In this document: in pieces, positions 36,815 through 50,062 of the stretch
Numbering within the stretch: position 1 is the first letter of the stretch
How the letters are laid out: each line of letters starts with the position of its first letter
Assembly (NCBI GenBank): GCA_008704415.1
Contig: VXIS01000087.1
Location: 83,503 to 147,502, forward strand
Length of the DNA stretch: 64,000 nucleotides
From: Sphaerosporella brunnea
Lineage: Eukaryota; Ascomycota; Pezizomycetes; Pezizales; Pyronemataceae
Reading direction: 5' to 3'
The notes under the pieces: model-generated
Told to the model about the DNA's origin: nothing
Seen by the model: the letters and a program-made list of their open reading frames with translations, nothing else
The model's database searches: none
Program-made: the position numbers and the translations under genes

Positions 36815-36936
36815 CTCGAAACGAAAACTGTAGGGCGGAATACTGTGGTAGGGATCTAGAGTATACTCGTTTCATGGGCTTCCTTGCTGCGACTGACGAA
36901 GCTGAAAAGTGTATTCACCGGGAAGGGACAGTAAGA
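36815..36936. other. 122 bp unpaired spacer at the palindrome centre
   Basis: The arms stop matching at CTGCTC (36809-36814) and GAGCAG (36937-36942). The 122 bases between have no counterpart. Apart from one 7 bp complementary pair (GAAACGA at about 36817, TCGTTTC at about 36868) there is no internal symmetry. No sequencing-adapter-like sequence that I recognise is present and no open frame of note. Confidence 0.85.
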
Positions 36937-39900
36937 GAGCAGTAAAAGGAGCACAAACGGTACAGTCACAGTTAGATCGTCATTTCAGCCTTTGCTAATC
37001 CCCTTATCCAACAGCAACAAAGGTCTGCAAAAATTTCTTTCACGCCACACACAGTGAGGCGATCGGCCTAACCCAGCCAGCCAGCCGACATGACATCGGA
37101 AGCGCAGGGTGCCATCAAGCCTCATCCATACAGATAAGCTGGGGAGAAAAGCAGTGTAAGTATGCAGCGGCCCGTCGCAACACACACAACACTTCTCTGT
37201 GTGTGTGTACCTGCAGAGTGGTGCGAGCGCCTCGCTTCGTTCACCTGACATGTTACGTTTACTCTCTGTGCATGGTGTATGTAGGAGTCATACATACATA
37301 TGAGAAATAGGCGGGAATCCCGTGATCGTGCTCTGCTGTGCGTGAGCAAGGAAAAGAATGACAAAGGGGAAATGTATGCATCAATCCCGACATGACGTGC
37401 GCTGAGGGGGATCGGAGGCTAGATCTCGTTTGCAGGTCACGCACGCCCGTCAGGCCCGTCGTCGAGATTAACCGCTGGAGGCGGCGGGCGGGCGGGGATA
37501 AGGGTCGGTGGCAAGGTGTAGAGGAGGGCTCTCGCTCGCACGAGGGGGCGTCTCACCCGCCTCGACGGTTGCCTTAATTCTTGAAAGTTAAGCTGCGTTA
37601 CAACGATGCGTGAGGTTGGACCCGGCCGGGCGATCTCGCAAATCCGAGTCGAGCGCGCGCGCGCCCAGAGCGCGTGCCTCGCGCGCTTGGCCGATGCTTT
37701 GCGCTCATAGATAGGCTGTCTTCCTCGCTTTGGATATTAGCCGGCTTGCTTGTTGTTGGGCCGGAGCGCTGCTAGGCCTGGATGGGGAATGTGCGTTGGA
37801 GCTTGCTTCCAGTTCCCCATGTGGTGCTGCTGACAGAACGCAATTGCCGGGCCAAAGTAATCGGGCGTTGATGCCCTTAAGGGTCTGTGCTTCATCCAGG
37901 GTCCAAGGGTTCGACGTCGCGACGGCGGCAGGGCTAGCTGGAGGAAGGCAAACTCGAAAAGTTAAAGGGCGGTCGTTGCGCAGAACAAAGTCGCGGATCG
38001 ATATTAAAACAATCCGTGCTCGAAACAAACAAAAGTAACGCACCGCGTGGTAATCGATGTAATACATGGTGAACCGAAAACACCCGAGAAACCCACCGCC
38101 GTCTGTACCAGTAAATAGTAGTCATCGCTTCCTCATCTCATCGATCCCATCTGAAACAACTCTACTCTCACTAGCCTCCTTTATCTTCCTCACAGACATT
38201 TCGCGGTGCATTTCCTTTTTCAGTCTGGATCATGCCATGTGTTAAGGCCATCGTCAGAGTTGATGATGGGGTCTTCATAGCCAGCATTGCCACGCTGCCC
38301 CGCGGAGAAGGTCTCTCCGCGCAGCATACAATATCATGGAAACAATCGCAATCGCTCCAATGCTCAATTTTGCACCCCGTACTATCCTCCCTGAAGTTTT
38401 ATGGCAGTAAGCACTATGGAGCATCATTCCGTGGGAGCTGAGTGGGCCCCCATCCGTCATTATTACATAAGCTGAAGCCAATTTCTCTTTCGGAAACGTT
38501 GAGAGGCCAGAGCTCCTGCCGTTAGGTACCGAGCCTTCGGCGTGTCAGCATAGGCCCCCGATCAGCTTTCGCCGACTTTGCTTACCGGCAAACTAGTAGA
38601 ATCAATGACTTTAGGCTTCTCTACCGACGGGTCTGGTTGGGCAACGGTCTTCTAGGCCTTCGGCGGTATATGGGGTTTTAAATTTCCGTTGCAGTTGTCA
38701 GCTGAAGGAGCAATACCATATCTACTACTACTTGGGCGAGTTTTGATTTCCCTCAGTACCGATATCGGTATAACTATGCTCGTGCCTATGTAGCTTCGAT
38801 GCCACTGGCAGTAACAAGCAATATGGGTGATAGCAGCAGCCAAGTCAAAAAAAATTGCATCCTCTATCCCAGCCTCAGATGTCTCTTCGGTCACAGTGGA
38901 AAAGGCGAGAGGTGGGCTGAGTAGCATAATATTGGAATCAACCAAACAGGGCTTGGTATTTGACCTCAAATGTTGTTGAAACGGCCGTTTCGCGCCATAG
39001 ACCCACCCCGAGTGACGCATTATGAACCACGAGAAGCAGCACGCCACGACCGGAGGGAGGGTCTGGCGCCTGCAAGAGAGCCGTAATCGTAAGAACGGGT
39101 CTGAGAGCGATCGCGTTGTTGGGACCGCAACACTGGAACTTTGCTGGTTGTTGACTTGTTATTTCATGTGAAAAGGCTGGCTTTTCGGCAGCGCGCAACC
39201 GACTCGTCTCCAGTACATGCCGTAATTTCCTGGAGATCATTCGGTACCCCGAGTCCTTCAAGTCACCGTGTGTCGCTCAAACTCTCACCCTCGGGTGCCA
39301 AAAGCTCATTTTGGCCCACGTTTTGAATGAAATAATACGATACACACTGTGTAGTCAGCAGCGAAGGTTAATGTAGGATAGCTCATATATCTAATATCAC
39401 TCGACAGAGTGACACATGGACTAGTTCGATATGAAAATAACGCTTCTTTTCAGACGTTGCAGCGCAAACGGACCAGCTTTGCGGTAATTTCGACAACCCC
39501 TCTAGGCCTTGGTGATAAATGTTTCGTCTGAAGTCTTAAACTTGGCGTTTTGTTTTTTTTTCGAATATATTAAGCCTCGATAGCCTGGGGGTCTGCTCGG
39601 ACAAAAAGCTGTGGGGGAAAAAAAAACTACGTCGTAACATAGCGACTGCCAGATGACGACGTACATATCGCCGCCTTTTGTCGCAATCATTCGTGCCCGC
39701 GCGCTGACGGAAGGCTGGACGGACTCTATGGGGAGTGACCAGTTTTGCTCTGCGGCCAAGTGTCCGCGGATCGGCCACGGCAAAAGTACGAAACCACGCT
39801 GCAGCGCTGGGCGGGATGCAACCTGGCTCCCGGAAATGTCCAAGTGAGTCCTCGACCTCGTATCTCAGTTTCTCCTAGTCTCGAACGTCGAGCTTGACCG

Positions 39901-40732
39901 GCATGGGCGTCGTCCTCGAGAATATACCCAAAGTTAGGCCACCTACAAGGAGTATCCAACAACAGCCTCTTCTTTCCAACCAACTCAGCGCTCTTCGCCA
40001 GCACCTGCTGATGGCGCTCATTCCCGCCTGCACCCGAGCCGCATGAAGCATCATCATCTCCCCCTGTACATCCTCAGTGTATGTATCTGCAGTTTCAGTC
40101 CCAGTCCTACTTAGCGCCGCACACAGTTACCAAGCTCAGCGCTCCCAAAGCTTCTCCGCCTCCTGGCCAGCATTGGCAAAGTGCAGTGTCAGCGAGTGAT
40201 ATTCTGTGACTGTTGGATGTGTGAGGCAATAAGTAAACACAACGATTATGAGTGGTAATAAGCGAACCTCAGTGGGGAAGTAAAACCGCAGGTACATAAA
40301 AATTACCTTAATTAGACATTATATAAGTGACAGCCTTCTCCCCGCCGAACTCCCCAGCCTCGACATCAATCTTGGCCTTCGATCGTTGCCAACTAGACCG
40401 TTGCTATCGAATATATAGGTCACCATCCTCTGTTCTGTCCATTGGATATGCGTACAGGTGGCTGTTTAAATTTATTGCTATCCCCTACAGTGAAAGTGAG
40501 CTACAACACGGTAAAGTCTTACGTAATGAAGGGTCCATTGGGCCATCACCCGTGTCATTTAGCTGTATCCGGCACTTTCAACACTGCGGACATCACTATT
40601 CATTCATATGCCGTCACTCGGACCAACCAGCCAAAAATTGAGGTCAGAAGGCTAAAAGAGGAACTTTTGGGTGAAAGCAACCGATGTGAGTGGAGGGACA
40701 CGTGAAGCAGAAGCAAGGGAAAAAAAAGATAA
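36937..40732. other. Inner right arm, mirror of 32912-36814
   Basis: Same content as the left counterpart, with no recognised gene. It is the most divergent part of the palindrome. The A-rich runs of the left arm are collapsed (36443-36479 becomes a short CAGAGAG stretch; 34087-34120 becomes a short T run at 39551-39560). The GC-rich block at 37440-37700 also differs by substitutions. Confidence 0.5.
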
Positions 40733-40813
40733 CGACAACCACAGGATTCGAACCTGTGCGGGCGAAACCCATCAGATTCGAGTCTGACTCCTTAACCACT
40801 CGGACAGATTGTC
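40733..40813 (-). tRNA. tRNA-Ser(CGA), mirror copy with altered anticodon loop
   Basis: Mirror of 32831-32911. Two opposite homopolymer changes occur: the run after the anticodon is CGAAT instead of CGAAAT (one A lost from the anticodon loop), and GGGTTC becomes GGGTTTC in the variable arm. Total length stays 81. An anticodon loop shortened to six bases would not be functional, so this is more likely a consensus error than a real variant. Confidence 0.8.
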
Positions 40814-40920
40814 ATATTCATGTTGAAAGCTTAAGTATGTATAACCAACTCCGCAACGCAATTCACTTAACGAATCTCGCGGCGGTAACACGAACAGCAA
40901 TGAAGATGAATAGAAGCCCC

Positions 40921-43299
40921 CTACTCCTTCTTTCCCAATCCCAAGTCCTCAAAGAACGCATCACTGTTGGGCTCGCGTCCCAGGAACTCCTTAAGGCTCT
41001 CCATCTCATCCCTGCTTCCACCCTTCTCGAGCACGGTGTGCCTGTATCTCCTTCCGATCAATCCATCCATTGGAGACTTCTTGACGCAGTGTAGAACATG
41101 TCGGTGCTGAAAACCTGGACCAAAGATATCCGTAGTATCCTTTCACCTGTTAGTTTCAACCTCCATCGAAGAACATACTGAACATACCAGCATCATAACC
41201 ACCCATAAGGTGTCCAAAAGTGGCCTCTCCATGACCGAAATCGTCGCCCGATCCCTCTGGCGGGTCGAGCATGGTGATCTCAGTTCTGAGCTTGTTGTAC
41301 TCAACGGTAGGGTCAATCGTCTCGGCGTCCTCAGGCTGTTCGAGGTGTGCACCTTCATGTCATAGAAGGCGAAGTGGCTGCAAAAGGGGACATGAGTAAG
41401 CAAACGTGGAAGGAAGGGTATATGTAGTTAAACGCACAGCTGACGGAGGTTGAAAAGAGCCGCGTTAACGTTCTTGGTTCTGATGATGTTCTTAACCATG
41501 TCTTCTGGGATCTTCTCTCCAGTCTCATAGTGACTCGAGAGCGACGTCAGCTCTGACACCGTCCAGCACCAGTTCTGCTCAATGCGTCAACATCTAACCA
41601 GACATGAATTGGAGGCTCTAAACGTACCTCTAGCATCTGAGATGGGGCCTCAACGAAGTCCCTAACAACATTTGTGCCGTGGAACCTGGAGTAGTTGGTA
41701 ATAGCGACAAGATCGTGAATACCGTGACCCAATTCGTGGAATAGGGTGACCACTTCATCATGCTTTAGCAGAGAGGGCTTGGTGGGCGTGGGCTTAGAGA
41801 AATTGCACACCAGGGCGGTGGCGGGGTAGTGGCGTTTGCCGGTCTCGTCCGTGAAACCAGGTTGGAGGTTGAAGTTGGCGGCGTGACCGTACTTTCCTTC
41901 CCTGGGGTGCAGATCCAAGTAGAGCCAACCGACGAAGGTTTGCTCACTGCCATCCGCGGGCTTTTCGTTGTAAACACGGTACTGCTTCGTGTCCGGGTGC
42001 CACACGTTCTTGCTCTCGTCGGTAACCTCAACGAATTCAAGACCGAACAGGGACTCGAATATCTTGAGCATTCCATCGACCGTGTGCTTCAAGGGGAAAT
42101 ATTCAGCGATCTTCTGGGAGTCAAGCTGGTACTTCTTCTCCAGGAGAAGACGGTCATAGTACCTGCGACTGTCAGTTACAGAGAGCATAGAGTGGCATTG
42201 AAGAAAAACACACCTGTGGTCCCACAGATAGTACTTTCCGTCGTCCTGCAAGCCGATCTCCTTGAGGTCCTGCTTCTTCAGGGCCCTCAGGCCATGAATT
42301 TCCTCCTTTCCTCCTGGGGTAAGTCTCGCACGTAGATCGGTCAAAAACCCCAGCACCTTTTGAGGAGACTTGGCCATCTTGGTAGCTAGTTGGAACTGGG
42401 CGTGGGACTTGAAGCCTAGCAGGCGAGCCTTCTCGTCTCTGAGCTTCATCGCTTTGCGGAAGAGCTCTACGTTCTCATTGCACTTGTTTTCATTGCCCAA
42501 AAATACCTGCTGAGAGTTAGCCTTAAGCAGAAACCACCAGAATCAAGATATCGCACCTTCTTGCGAGTCTCCGGGTTGACCGCGTACTTCATAGTGGGGA
42601 AGAGATCGGTGTACTTGAAGGTCAAGAACAGCTTTCCTTCGTTCTCGCCCTCTCCCTTCTTCAGTCCTTCGAGCACATCCTCTGGGACACCCTTGAGCTC
42701 CTCAGGCGTAAACCAGATACCGCCGTTCTCCTCGTTTAGCCGCTTCGAGAATTCAATGCCTAGCGTCGACAATTCCTTCTTGATATCCTTGAATCTAGCG
42801 CGGTCCTTCTCGTTGAGCCCCAATCCATTGCGCTCATATTCTTCGTTCATCTTTTCGAGCACCCGGATGGCTTCGGGGCTTTTGTCGATGGGCTTCTTCT
42901 CGTTGGACTTGTAGACGGCTGAGACGAGCTTGAAGATGTCCTCACGCATAGACGATTCAATGCCGAATTCCTGGAGTGCGCGCATCAGCCCTGTTCATTC
43001 CCGGGTAGCTGGACGACGTACATCAAGGAGCTTTTCAGCTTCGCTGCTAGCATCCCGGAGCTCTTTCTCGGTGCTGACGTATTGGTAGAAGCCGATGATT
43101 GAAGACTCGAGGCCCATCACGTTCTCATCGCGAGCAAGGAGCTCTACGACATTGCCGTAGGTAGCTGCCTCGGGAGTAACATCTTTGGCGATTTTGTCCT
43201 GGACGGCACGCGAAGCACCGATGAGGCGATGGGTGGTAGACAGGACAGACTCCGGAGTGTGCGTGAACTGCGGAGCGGGCGGGGGTGTCGGTATGTCAT
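40921..43299 (-). pseudogene. M3 oligopeptidase, mirror copy with several frameshifts
   Basis: Mirror of 30340-32722. One C is lost at the fourth codon region after the start (43299), so exon 1 reads out of frame. In exon 6 CACAACCTC has become CACACCTC, and in exon 7 GCGTTCAAG has become GCGTCAAG. Exons 2 to 4, including HELGH, are identical to the left copy. All changes are single-base losses. The left copy should be taken as the gene. Confidence 0.85.
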
Positions 43300-45785
43300 A
43301 GCGGTGGTGGACAACAGTCGTGACCGGTAGAAAGCGTTTCTAGCACTTACTGGTGTGAGTCGTCCGAAAAAGAGGCGTGCAACAGGCGCCAGGGTGAAGA
43401 CGATAGAAAGCAAGAGGACGAGGAAGGAGATATAAGAAAGGAGGGTGAAGAAGGGTTTCGCCAGGGCAGCCAATGATGTGGGGGTGGGTGGGGGAAGGGC
43501 TTGAAGCGGGGGGAATTGCAGCAGCAGCGAAGTAAAGGGACAAAGAGCACAAGACGGTGGTTGGTGAGAGTGCTGCAGTTGTCGATTGAGGTGCCGCAGA
43601 TGCGGGGTTAGCTCTCTCCGACGGAATGTGCCGAGCGGCCAATGAGCGCCATGCATGCACTGTATGCAAATAAATGGATGCATCATCACTGTTAAATGAT
43701 CAATGAAATTGGAATCTCTTCTCGTTCGGTCGTGGAGCGTAACACGCTGTACGTCGTCAACCGCATCTCGACCGCGTCGGTGCCATTGTGGGCAATTGCC
43801 AGCGGCGAGCACACGAAGGGTTAGGGTTATCCGAAGTCAGTTCTGCGCAGTAAACCCCTGCGCCATGCATGCCATACCGCGCCGGGATCAATCACTCTCA
43901 ACCCGTGGCTCCAGCGGTGGCGACAAATCATGAGAGGCAATGGAGGTTGACCACGCCCGCATGCCGGGCTGGACGGTTCCTTCGAGTTGAACGATAGCAG
44001 CGTGCAAACCTAGGATGTCGGGACACTCCCCGAGTAGCACCAGTGGTGAAGCTGCATGGCCGGCCTAAATGGACGCAGGACGGACTGGCGATTGGTTAGC
44101 TGGAAGGTGCGGCGCGGAGTTTCTGGGAGCTTGCACGTATGTGATTGATTCCGCAACTAGGAAGGATGTAGATGAATTAGAGCATGCTGTTGAAAGGAGA
44201 GTTAATTGCATCCCCCCGAATAAACCACAAACGGCAGCGGGGATAACCAAACGCAACATCGACTGCGAATGTCAAAAAAAAGAACCTTAGCTATGTCACC
44301 CACAATTCCGGTGCGCTGCCTCAGATGAATCATATCCTCCTCCCACCAGATATTCACAATAGCGACTCCTCACGCATGAACGTGCCTGACCCCTGACATC
44401 CACCGCTCGAGTGCCTGCAAGTCCAGCAGCCACAGCCGTCTGTCGACTTCGTCCCAGCAGATGTTTGCGCGCCGCGATCTCGGGATATAAAGCGGTGGGT
44501 CGCGTGATCCGGTGAGTTCCCAAACCCCACAGCCATTCGTGTTTCCGCTCATTAGAACAGGCTTCCATAAACACACCTCCCGCTCAGTCAACACTGGCAT
44601 CATGCCTCGGGCCCTCCCAGAATTAAGCGTTGCTGTTCTTCATCGGCGCGTTTAGGTCCTGAACGCCACGCCACGTCGTGTTCAGCGATCATGCCGTCGA
44701 AAGCCTTACGCCTCCAAGCGCCTCGGAACGAATGGATAGGTCTACTTAAGAATCCGCCGATGCTAGACTGTTCATCGTCTTTGAAATACTTAAGCCATAA
44801 CAAACAAAGCACGACGCCCTTTTTGTCTTCACCAAAGTGCGGTAATCTTCGAAGGAAAGTAGATTCGCAAATTCCACGCCCAACCAGAAAACACTCGCAT
44901 GGTTCTGGGGACAAACATTGGGCTGCTGACCACTCACTTTGCACCGCTTACCATATTCGAGGGCTGCCTCTAGCAGATGAACTTCCTGGCTGTGAGGGAT
45001 GTACTCGGTTTTTGGCAGTGGAGTCCGAGCAAACAGATGTCGTCCTCCTCTGGATCAATCAAGTTTTCATCCTTCAAATGAGTACGATCGAACACGGTCT
45101 AAGCGCCAGGAGAGCAACCAGGAGTACACCATATTTCTTCGCTGATGCCTAAGATGCTCTGGAGTGATGCAAGAGTGATGTGATTGGTCCAGGCAAGTGG
45201 ATTCGGCTCACCAACGATCACTCGAATCATATCACGTGACTACCCGTTGCTTCGCGCTAATTGTCTTGAGGGCACTCCTTATCATCGCTGGAAGTAAACA
45301 ATTGAACGCCAGATAATAATCATTTTTAAACTCTCACTCTGTCATTCTGACACTGCCAACTTTCATTTTATTCAATGGTCGCTACGTGTCGCCACAGAAG
45401 TTGAGGAGTATAGTAATGTCCCTATCATTGTTTGTACCCCGATTATAACGCAGTTGTATTGTGCGACAGCGGGAAGCAGTACCTGTTTTTGGAAGAAAAT
45501 TGAAGCCTATGGTCCATGGAAGCAAAAGTGCGTGGATGCTGCGAACAGAAGGAGACGAATTCGTGTAGTCGCTCTCTATAAGATAATCTCTTATCCCATC
45601 ACATACTTTAGCAATCACTCGTTTTGCATCGTGCTCAGCCCGACGTGATGCAACCCAGCGTTCTTCACGGGAGCTCGAGGATCGAAAGCGGATATAAAAT
45701 CATCAATCTATGTATATTATATTATATTAAAACGTTGCCCAACCCTATATATATCTCAGCAGCCCATGAGTGCGATTAGGTATGA
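43300..45785. other. Mirror of 27824-30339
   Basis: No gene, as in the left arm. Many single-base losses in homopolymers relative to the left arm, for example TTTT to TTT near 44838. Confidence 0.5.
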
Positions 45786-47260
45786 TCAAAGCTGGATGAC
45801 GATCTTTCCCTTCTCGCGAACAGGGTCCTCTCCGTGTATCTGTAGCTATTGTACTACACGTGCAGACTAATTAGTATCTACTCAACAAAAAAAATGAGAT
45901 AGGAGTGTCTCCGTACCTCCAATGAATGTTGCCAGTACAAACATGCTTGCAACCCAGCACAAACTTCCGAACATCCTGATCGACCGCGGCGTCTCCAGAT
46001 GGCAGCGGCAGGCGGCGCTCAGCAGCCTCGAACGCGGCATGTGCTTTTTGAAGCAGTGTAAAGCGTGGTCCATTGCTTCCTGAGCACTCATGCCTTCGTT
46101 GTAAGCGAGAACAGCGACAATGTTTCCAACCCTTCCTTCTGTCTTTTAGTGATTGGAGTTAGCTCCCCAGAGTCAGTGGCAACGATTTCGAAAGGAATAC
46201 AGACTATCTCAGGTCGTATTGAAGCGAGGTCATTGGCGCTGCATGATGATTAGAATTGCCAATTTATGGCCGGGGTAGAAGTACGTACATCATGACAATC
46301 TCTGTAGCCCTTTCTTTGATTTCTTGCAAGGACTCGTGCTCCATTATCGACGAAGGAATGTCCAACCCATAGCAATACCTACCGTTTTCTCTTAGATATC
46401 CAGGCTTCCGAATGACATGTCGTTATGCCACTTACTCGATCAGTGCAATTGTAGGTCTAACGCCAGCATTCAGGTCACGGTTAGCGTAGTGTTCCGCCAC
46501 GGTCGGCATGCTACCGTCGTCGCGACGAAACCAGTCAGTGACGCTGTCGACAAACGCTTCGAGATCATGCAAAATGCGTTTGCGTGCCTCTGCCAGAAAA
46601 AAACCCCCGTAAGCAACACTCCAATCTTGCACCACGGAAGCAAAACATACCTGATGCACTTCTCGCGGCGATTTTAGCACATATGGGAAAGAAGCCACGA
46701 TTGACAGCATCCAGTGTCTTCGGATCTTGCCAAGGTGCATCGTTGAAAAGATGATTCAGAAGACGCAATGTCTCATCTTGGAGTTGTTTCGCCGCTCCGA
46801 ACTCGATGGATGTCACACTTTTATCGAATTTGTCGTCCCATACGAAAATCTAAACTCACAACTATTAGAATCGGTAATCCGGAAAATTCTGGAAGGGATC
46901 GCGTGGTGGGTTATTACCCAGACAAGATAGCAAGCCATGTCGAAAACCGCCTCTTCCTCGGCATCGGGATAGAAGCACCTTGCAAGGAGACCAAATCTGC
47001 CAGCCCCGGGCTGTTTTGAGGATTGAAGCGCAGTTCGTCCAGCTGTAAACAACATAGAATTAGTCTTGCGCCTCCATTTGTCTGATATCGATGTAAACTA
47101 ACCTCTGCGTCCAGGATTCAACGCGTTGTTGACTCTTTTGCTGCAATCTCCTCCCTGGAAACCATCCCAGCCAGGCAGAGCATCATAAAGATTTGGGAGG
47201 AGGAGCTTTTGACCTTTAATTAATGAAAGAGCCTTCTGTTGCGGAGTACCCGACAGCCAT
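45786..47260 (-). pseudogene. Terpene synthase, mirror copy with frameshifts
   Basis: Mirror of 26344-27823. An extra G in the fifth codon region (GTCGGGTAC against GTCGGTAC) and a lost T in exon 7 (CACGCTTTACAC against CACGCTTTTACAC) break the reading frame. The aspartate-rich and NSE exons are unchanged. The left copy keeps the full 351-residue frame and is the one to trust. Confidence 0.85.
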
Positions 47261-47372
47261 CTTGTGAATATATGAAATGCAGCTTATGAATAGGTGTGAT
47301 GTGAATTAATGAACTGCAGCTGGTGTAGGTAAGATGGCGAGGTGTGAGTGTATTGTTAGTACATTAATAGTA

Positions 47373-47503
47373 CGAAGTAGGAAGAGGTATGAAGAGGTGT
47401 TGAAGAGGTGTGAAGAGATATGAAGAGATATGAAGAGGTATGAAGAGGTTTGAAGAGGTTTGAAGAGGTATGAACAGGTATGAAGAGGTATGAAGAGGTG
47501 TGG
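47373..47503 (-). repeat. Ten-base minisatellite, mirror copy
   Basis: Complement of the TTCATACCTC array, read here as GAGGTATGAA units. One unit contains an extra base (GGTGTTGAAG), breaking the 10 bp register that is perfect in the left arm. Confidence 0.9.
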
Positions 47504-48615
47504 GTCTATTGTGGTTCACAGCGGGGTGTCTATTTACATGCGAGGAAGGGTTGATAGGGCTGATACCTGAGCCCTGCGACCTAAGCGCACTATCTCGTGA
47601 AGTTGGGTTGTCTGCACATCTGCATTATAGGTCGATAGCGCTGTTCCGCTGCGGTTATTTTTCGTCCCAGATCCATTTCCGATTGGAACTTTTATACCCC
47701 CGAGCAGTTTAGACATCAGAAACGAATACGCCCTGGTCCTAAGTGCTGGTAACGATTAGTTGACCACGTAAGGGGACTGGCCTCAGTTGCCATATCCTCA
47801 ATGGAACACATCGGAACGGCTCCGGATTTCAAACACCCCCACATTTGAGATTCCCTTCATACAAGAAAGGCTCCACTGCTGGCTGTGCTTCTGGCGCTTT
47901 CTTGCTATACGCACTCTATAAGCATGCTATTAGCGCACAGAGTAAGCTGTCCGCGGCTCGATCGATGGACAGCGGTAGAAAAAAGGAACCCCTTGGTGGT
48001 TTTTGTCGAGCCGGATGTCCCAATACTCTTTAGCTATAGAAGCCAGGCGTTGGCCTTCCTTGCGCCAGCTAGCTTCCGCGCGGCTGTCTGCTCGTTAGAA
48101 GTGGCAGTGCGAAAGGCGCCCATTATCTAGTCCAGAACCCAATACATTTCTGCCGGTATTTCCATACTGCCAACACTAGTTTGTCTCAACCATCCCGGAA
48201 GAAGTTGAATCTCGAAAATGTATGGTATATATGACGCAACTTAGCTATTGGTGGGGATTGGCAAATTCTTCATGTGTGCACATGAAAAAGGTCGTGGTTG
48301 CCAACAGTGCGGTTTTCCACAAAGTCCGTTGCTAGTCACAATTGGGATGTGCTGTGACGTGTATAAGTGGCAATTGTTTTTTCTTGTGACGATTGCGGCG
48401 ACTGTTGTTAAGACACGGTTTATCACTCAGCGACTCTCAACCCCTTGGAGCATGAAAAACTTCACAAGGTATCACCTAGCTCTGGGTCTCTGGATTAGGT
48501 CCAGTGGACGCCAGACTCCCAAAAGATGGATCTCAGTGCAGGAGTAGATGACACATCCGACAGTGGCAGTAGATTCCAAATTCTGAACCGCACTGGCGTT
48601 TAAGCTCAACCAAGC

Positions 48616-48999
48616 TTGGCCGAATGCCTCAGGCAGGCTGCCAGCTTGAACCGGATGACTCCGCGGCTGGTTGTCCTGACCAAGGAGAGCGTTGCCCTGT
48701 TGACTCCGACGTGGACCAACGACCTCAACACTGGCTGGACAGACGGCTCCCGTCTGACGGATGGCCAAATGACATGCGCGGTAGTCTGGCGGGCCCGGAA
48801 CCCCAAACACCGATCTGACATACCGGACGCTGCCCCAGGTAAAGTCCTACTAGATAGGAGGCGGCTATCATCTCGGAACTGTTGGGTTAAAGCGCACAGC
48901 CGGTGTCCATTATATCTACTATTTTATCCGGCAGTGCGAGTGATGGATTATAAAAAATACTTTCTACGATACCCCGTATTTTATCGTGCAACATACTAG
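48616..48999 (+). mobile_element. LINE RNase H relic, mirror copy
   Basis: Mirror of 24604-24985 with the same WTDGSRLTDGQ motif. Small indels upstream open a slightly longer frame here than in the left arm. Confidence 0.4.
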
Positions 49000-49945
49000 T
49001 ACAAAGCCAAATAATTTCCCACTCTCTCCACCCCGAGTCTGTGCATACTGAGGGGCAAAAAAACTGCGGAAACGAAAGGTGACAGGGTCGAAACTCAAGA
49101 CCTCCCATGTTGAAACTGCTCTTGCTCTGCTCCAATGTCCGTCCCTTGCGAAGAACGTAAGACTTTATGTGCAGCCTGGTATGAAATCTTGTGTTGGCGC
49201 TTGTGCGGTACTGCCTTGACAATACCTTTGGGTGTTGTCTCCCTATCCACCGCTGCAATAGTCGGGGAAGCTTGCTTTAGGGACTCGAACTTGCTGGCAT
49301 TGCTTCACTTCGCCGCCCCCACACAGGCTGTATACGCACCCTCAGCTCTGGCCCGAGCGTAGCACGCACACGAAAGGAACAACGTTTACAGTCTTTTCTG
49401 ATTTTCTCGTAGTGAGTCTCAAAATATGCAGACACTGACCAGCGACGCACCGCGGCTTTAAATTCGGAGTATGCTGCAAACAACCAGTCCGTTCGGGCCG
49501 GCTGCCATGCTGGGCGCAGTAGCATCCTGAGCGCCCTCCATGGATTGTGTTGCGGGTGGTGCAACGACGGGTGGTGATGTGACGGCGGTGGTAGAGGGGA
49601 CGGTTGGTGATCTGGTAGTGATGAGACGCAACAGGCTAGGCGATGTGCCGACTGCGGTGGCCTACGACGGGGGGTATTGTAGATGAATTATTTTTCGCGG
49701 GGTACCCTGCAAATTTCACAAAATTTACGGGGCATAAAAGCGCCCTCAACACTAAATCACAATCTAGCACTCGCCCCCTTTGTTGTCACTCCGGAAAAAC
49801 TCGCAATGGCTCAGTACGGCCCTGAAGCATACAGTACATGTGGCGCAAGAAGAAAGGTTACGTGGCAGCTTACCGTTCCGCGAATGATCTCGTGTGTTCA
49901 CTCATAAAATGGTATTATGAAATTTGCGGTAAGAGGAAAACAATC

Positions 49946-50062
49946 AGCTACGGTCATAGAACACTGAAACCACGGCTTCCCGTCCGCTCAGCTCTAGTTA
50001 AGCAGTGTATCGCGAGGTTAGTACTATGGTGGGTGACCACATGGGAATCCCTCGTATTGTAG
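49946..50062 (+). rRNA. 5S ribosomal RNA gene, mirror copy
   Basis: Identical in sequence to the left copy (23541-23657), including the GGCTTCCCGTCCGCTCAGC block and the downstream TTTTTGTTTTTTT terminator. Confidence 0.9.

Noticed and set aside
36815..36936. Spacer as a sequencing hairpin adapter
   Set aside because: No recognisable adapter; sequence looks like ordinary genomic DNA, so a missed-adapter origin is not directly shown.
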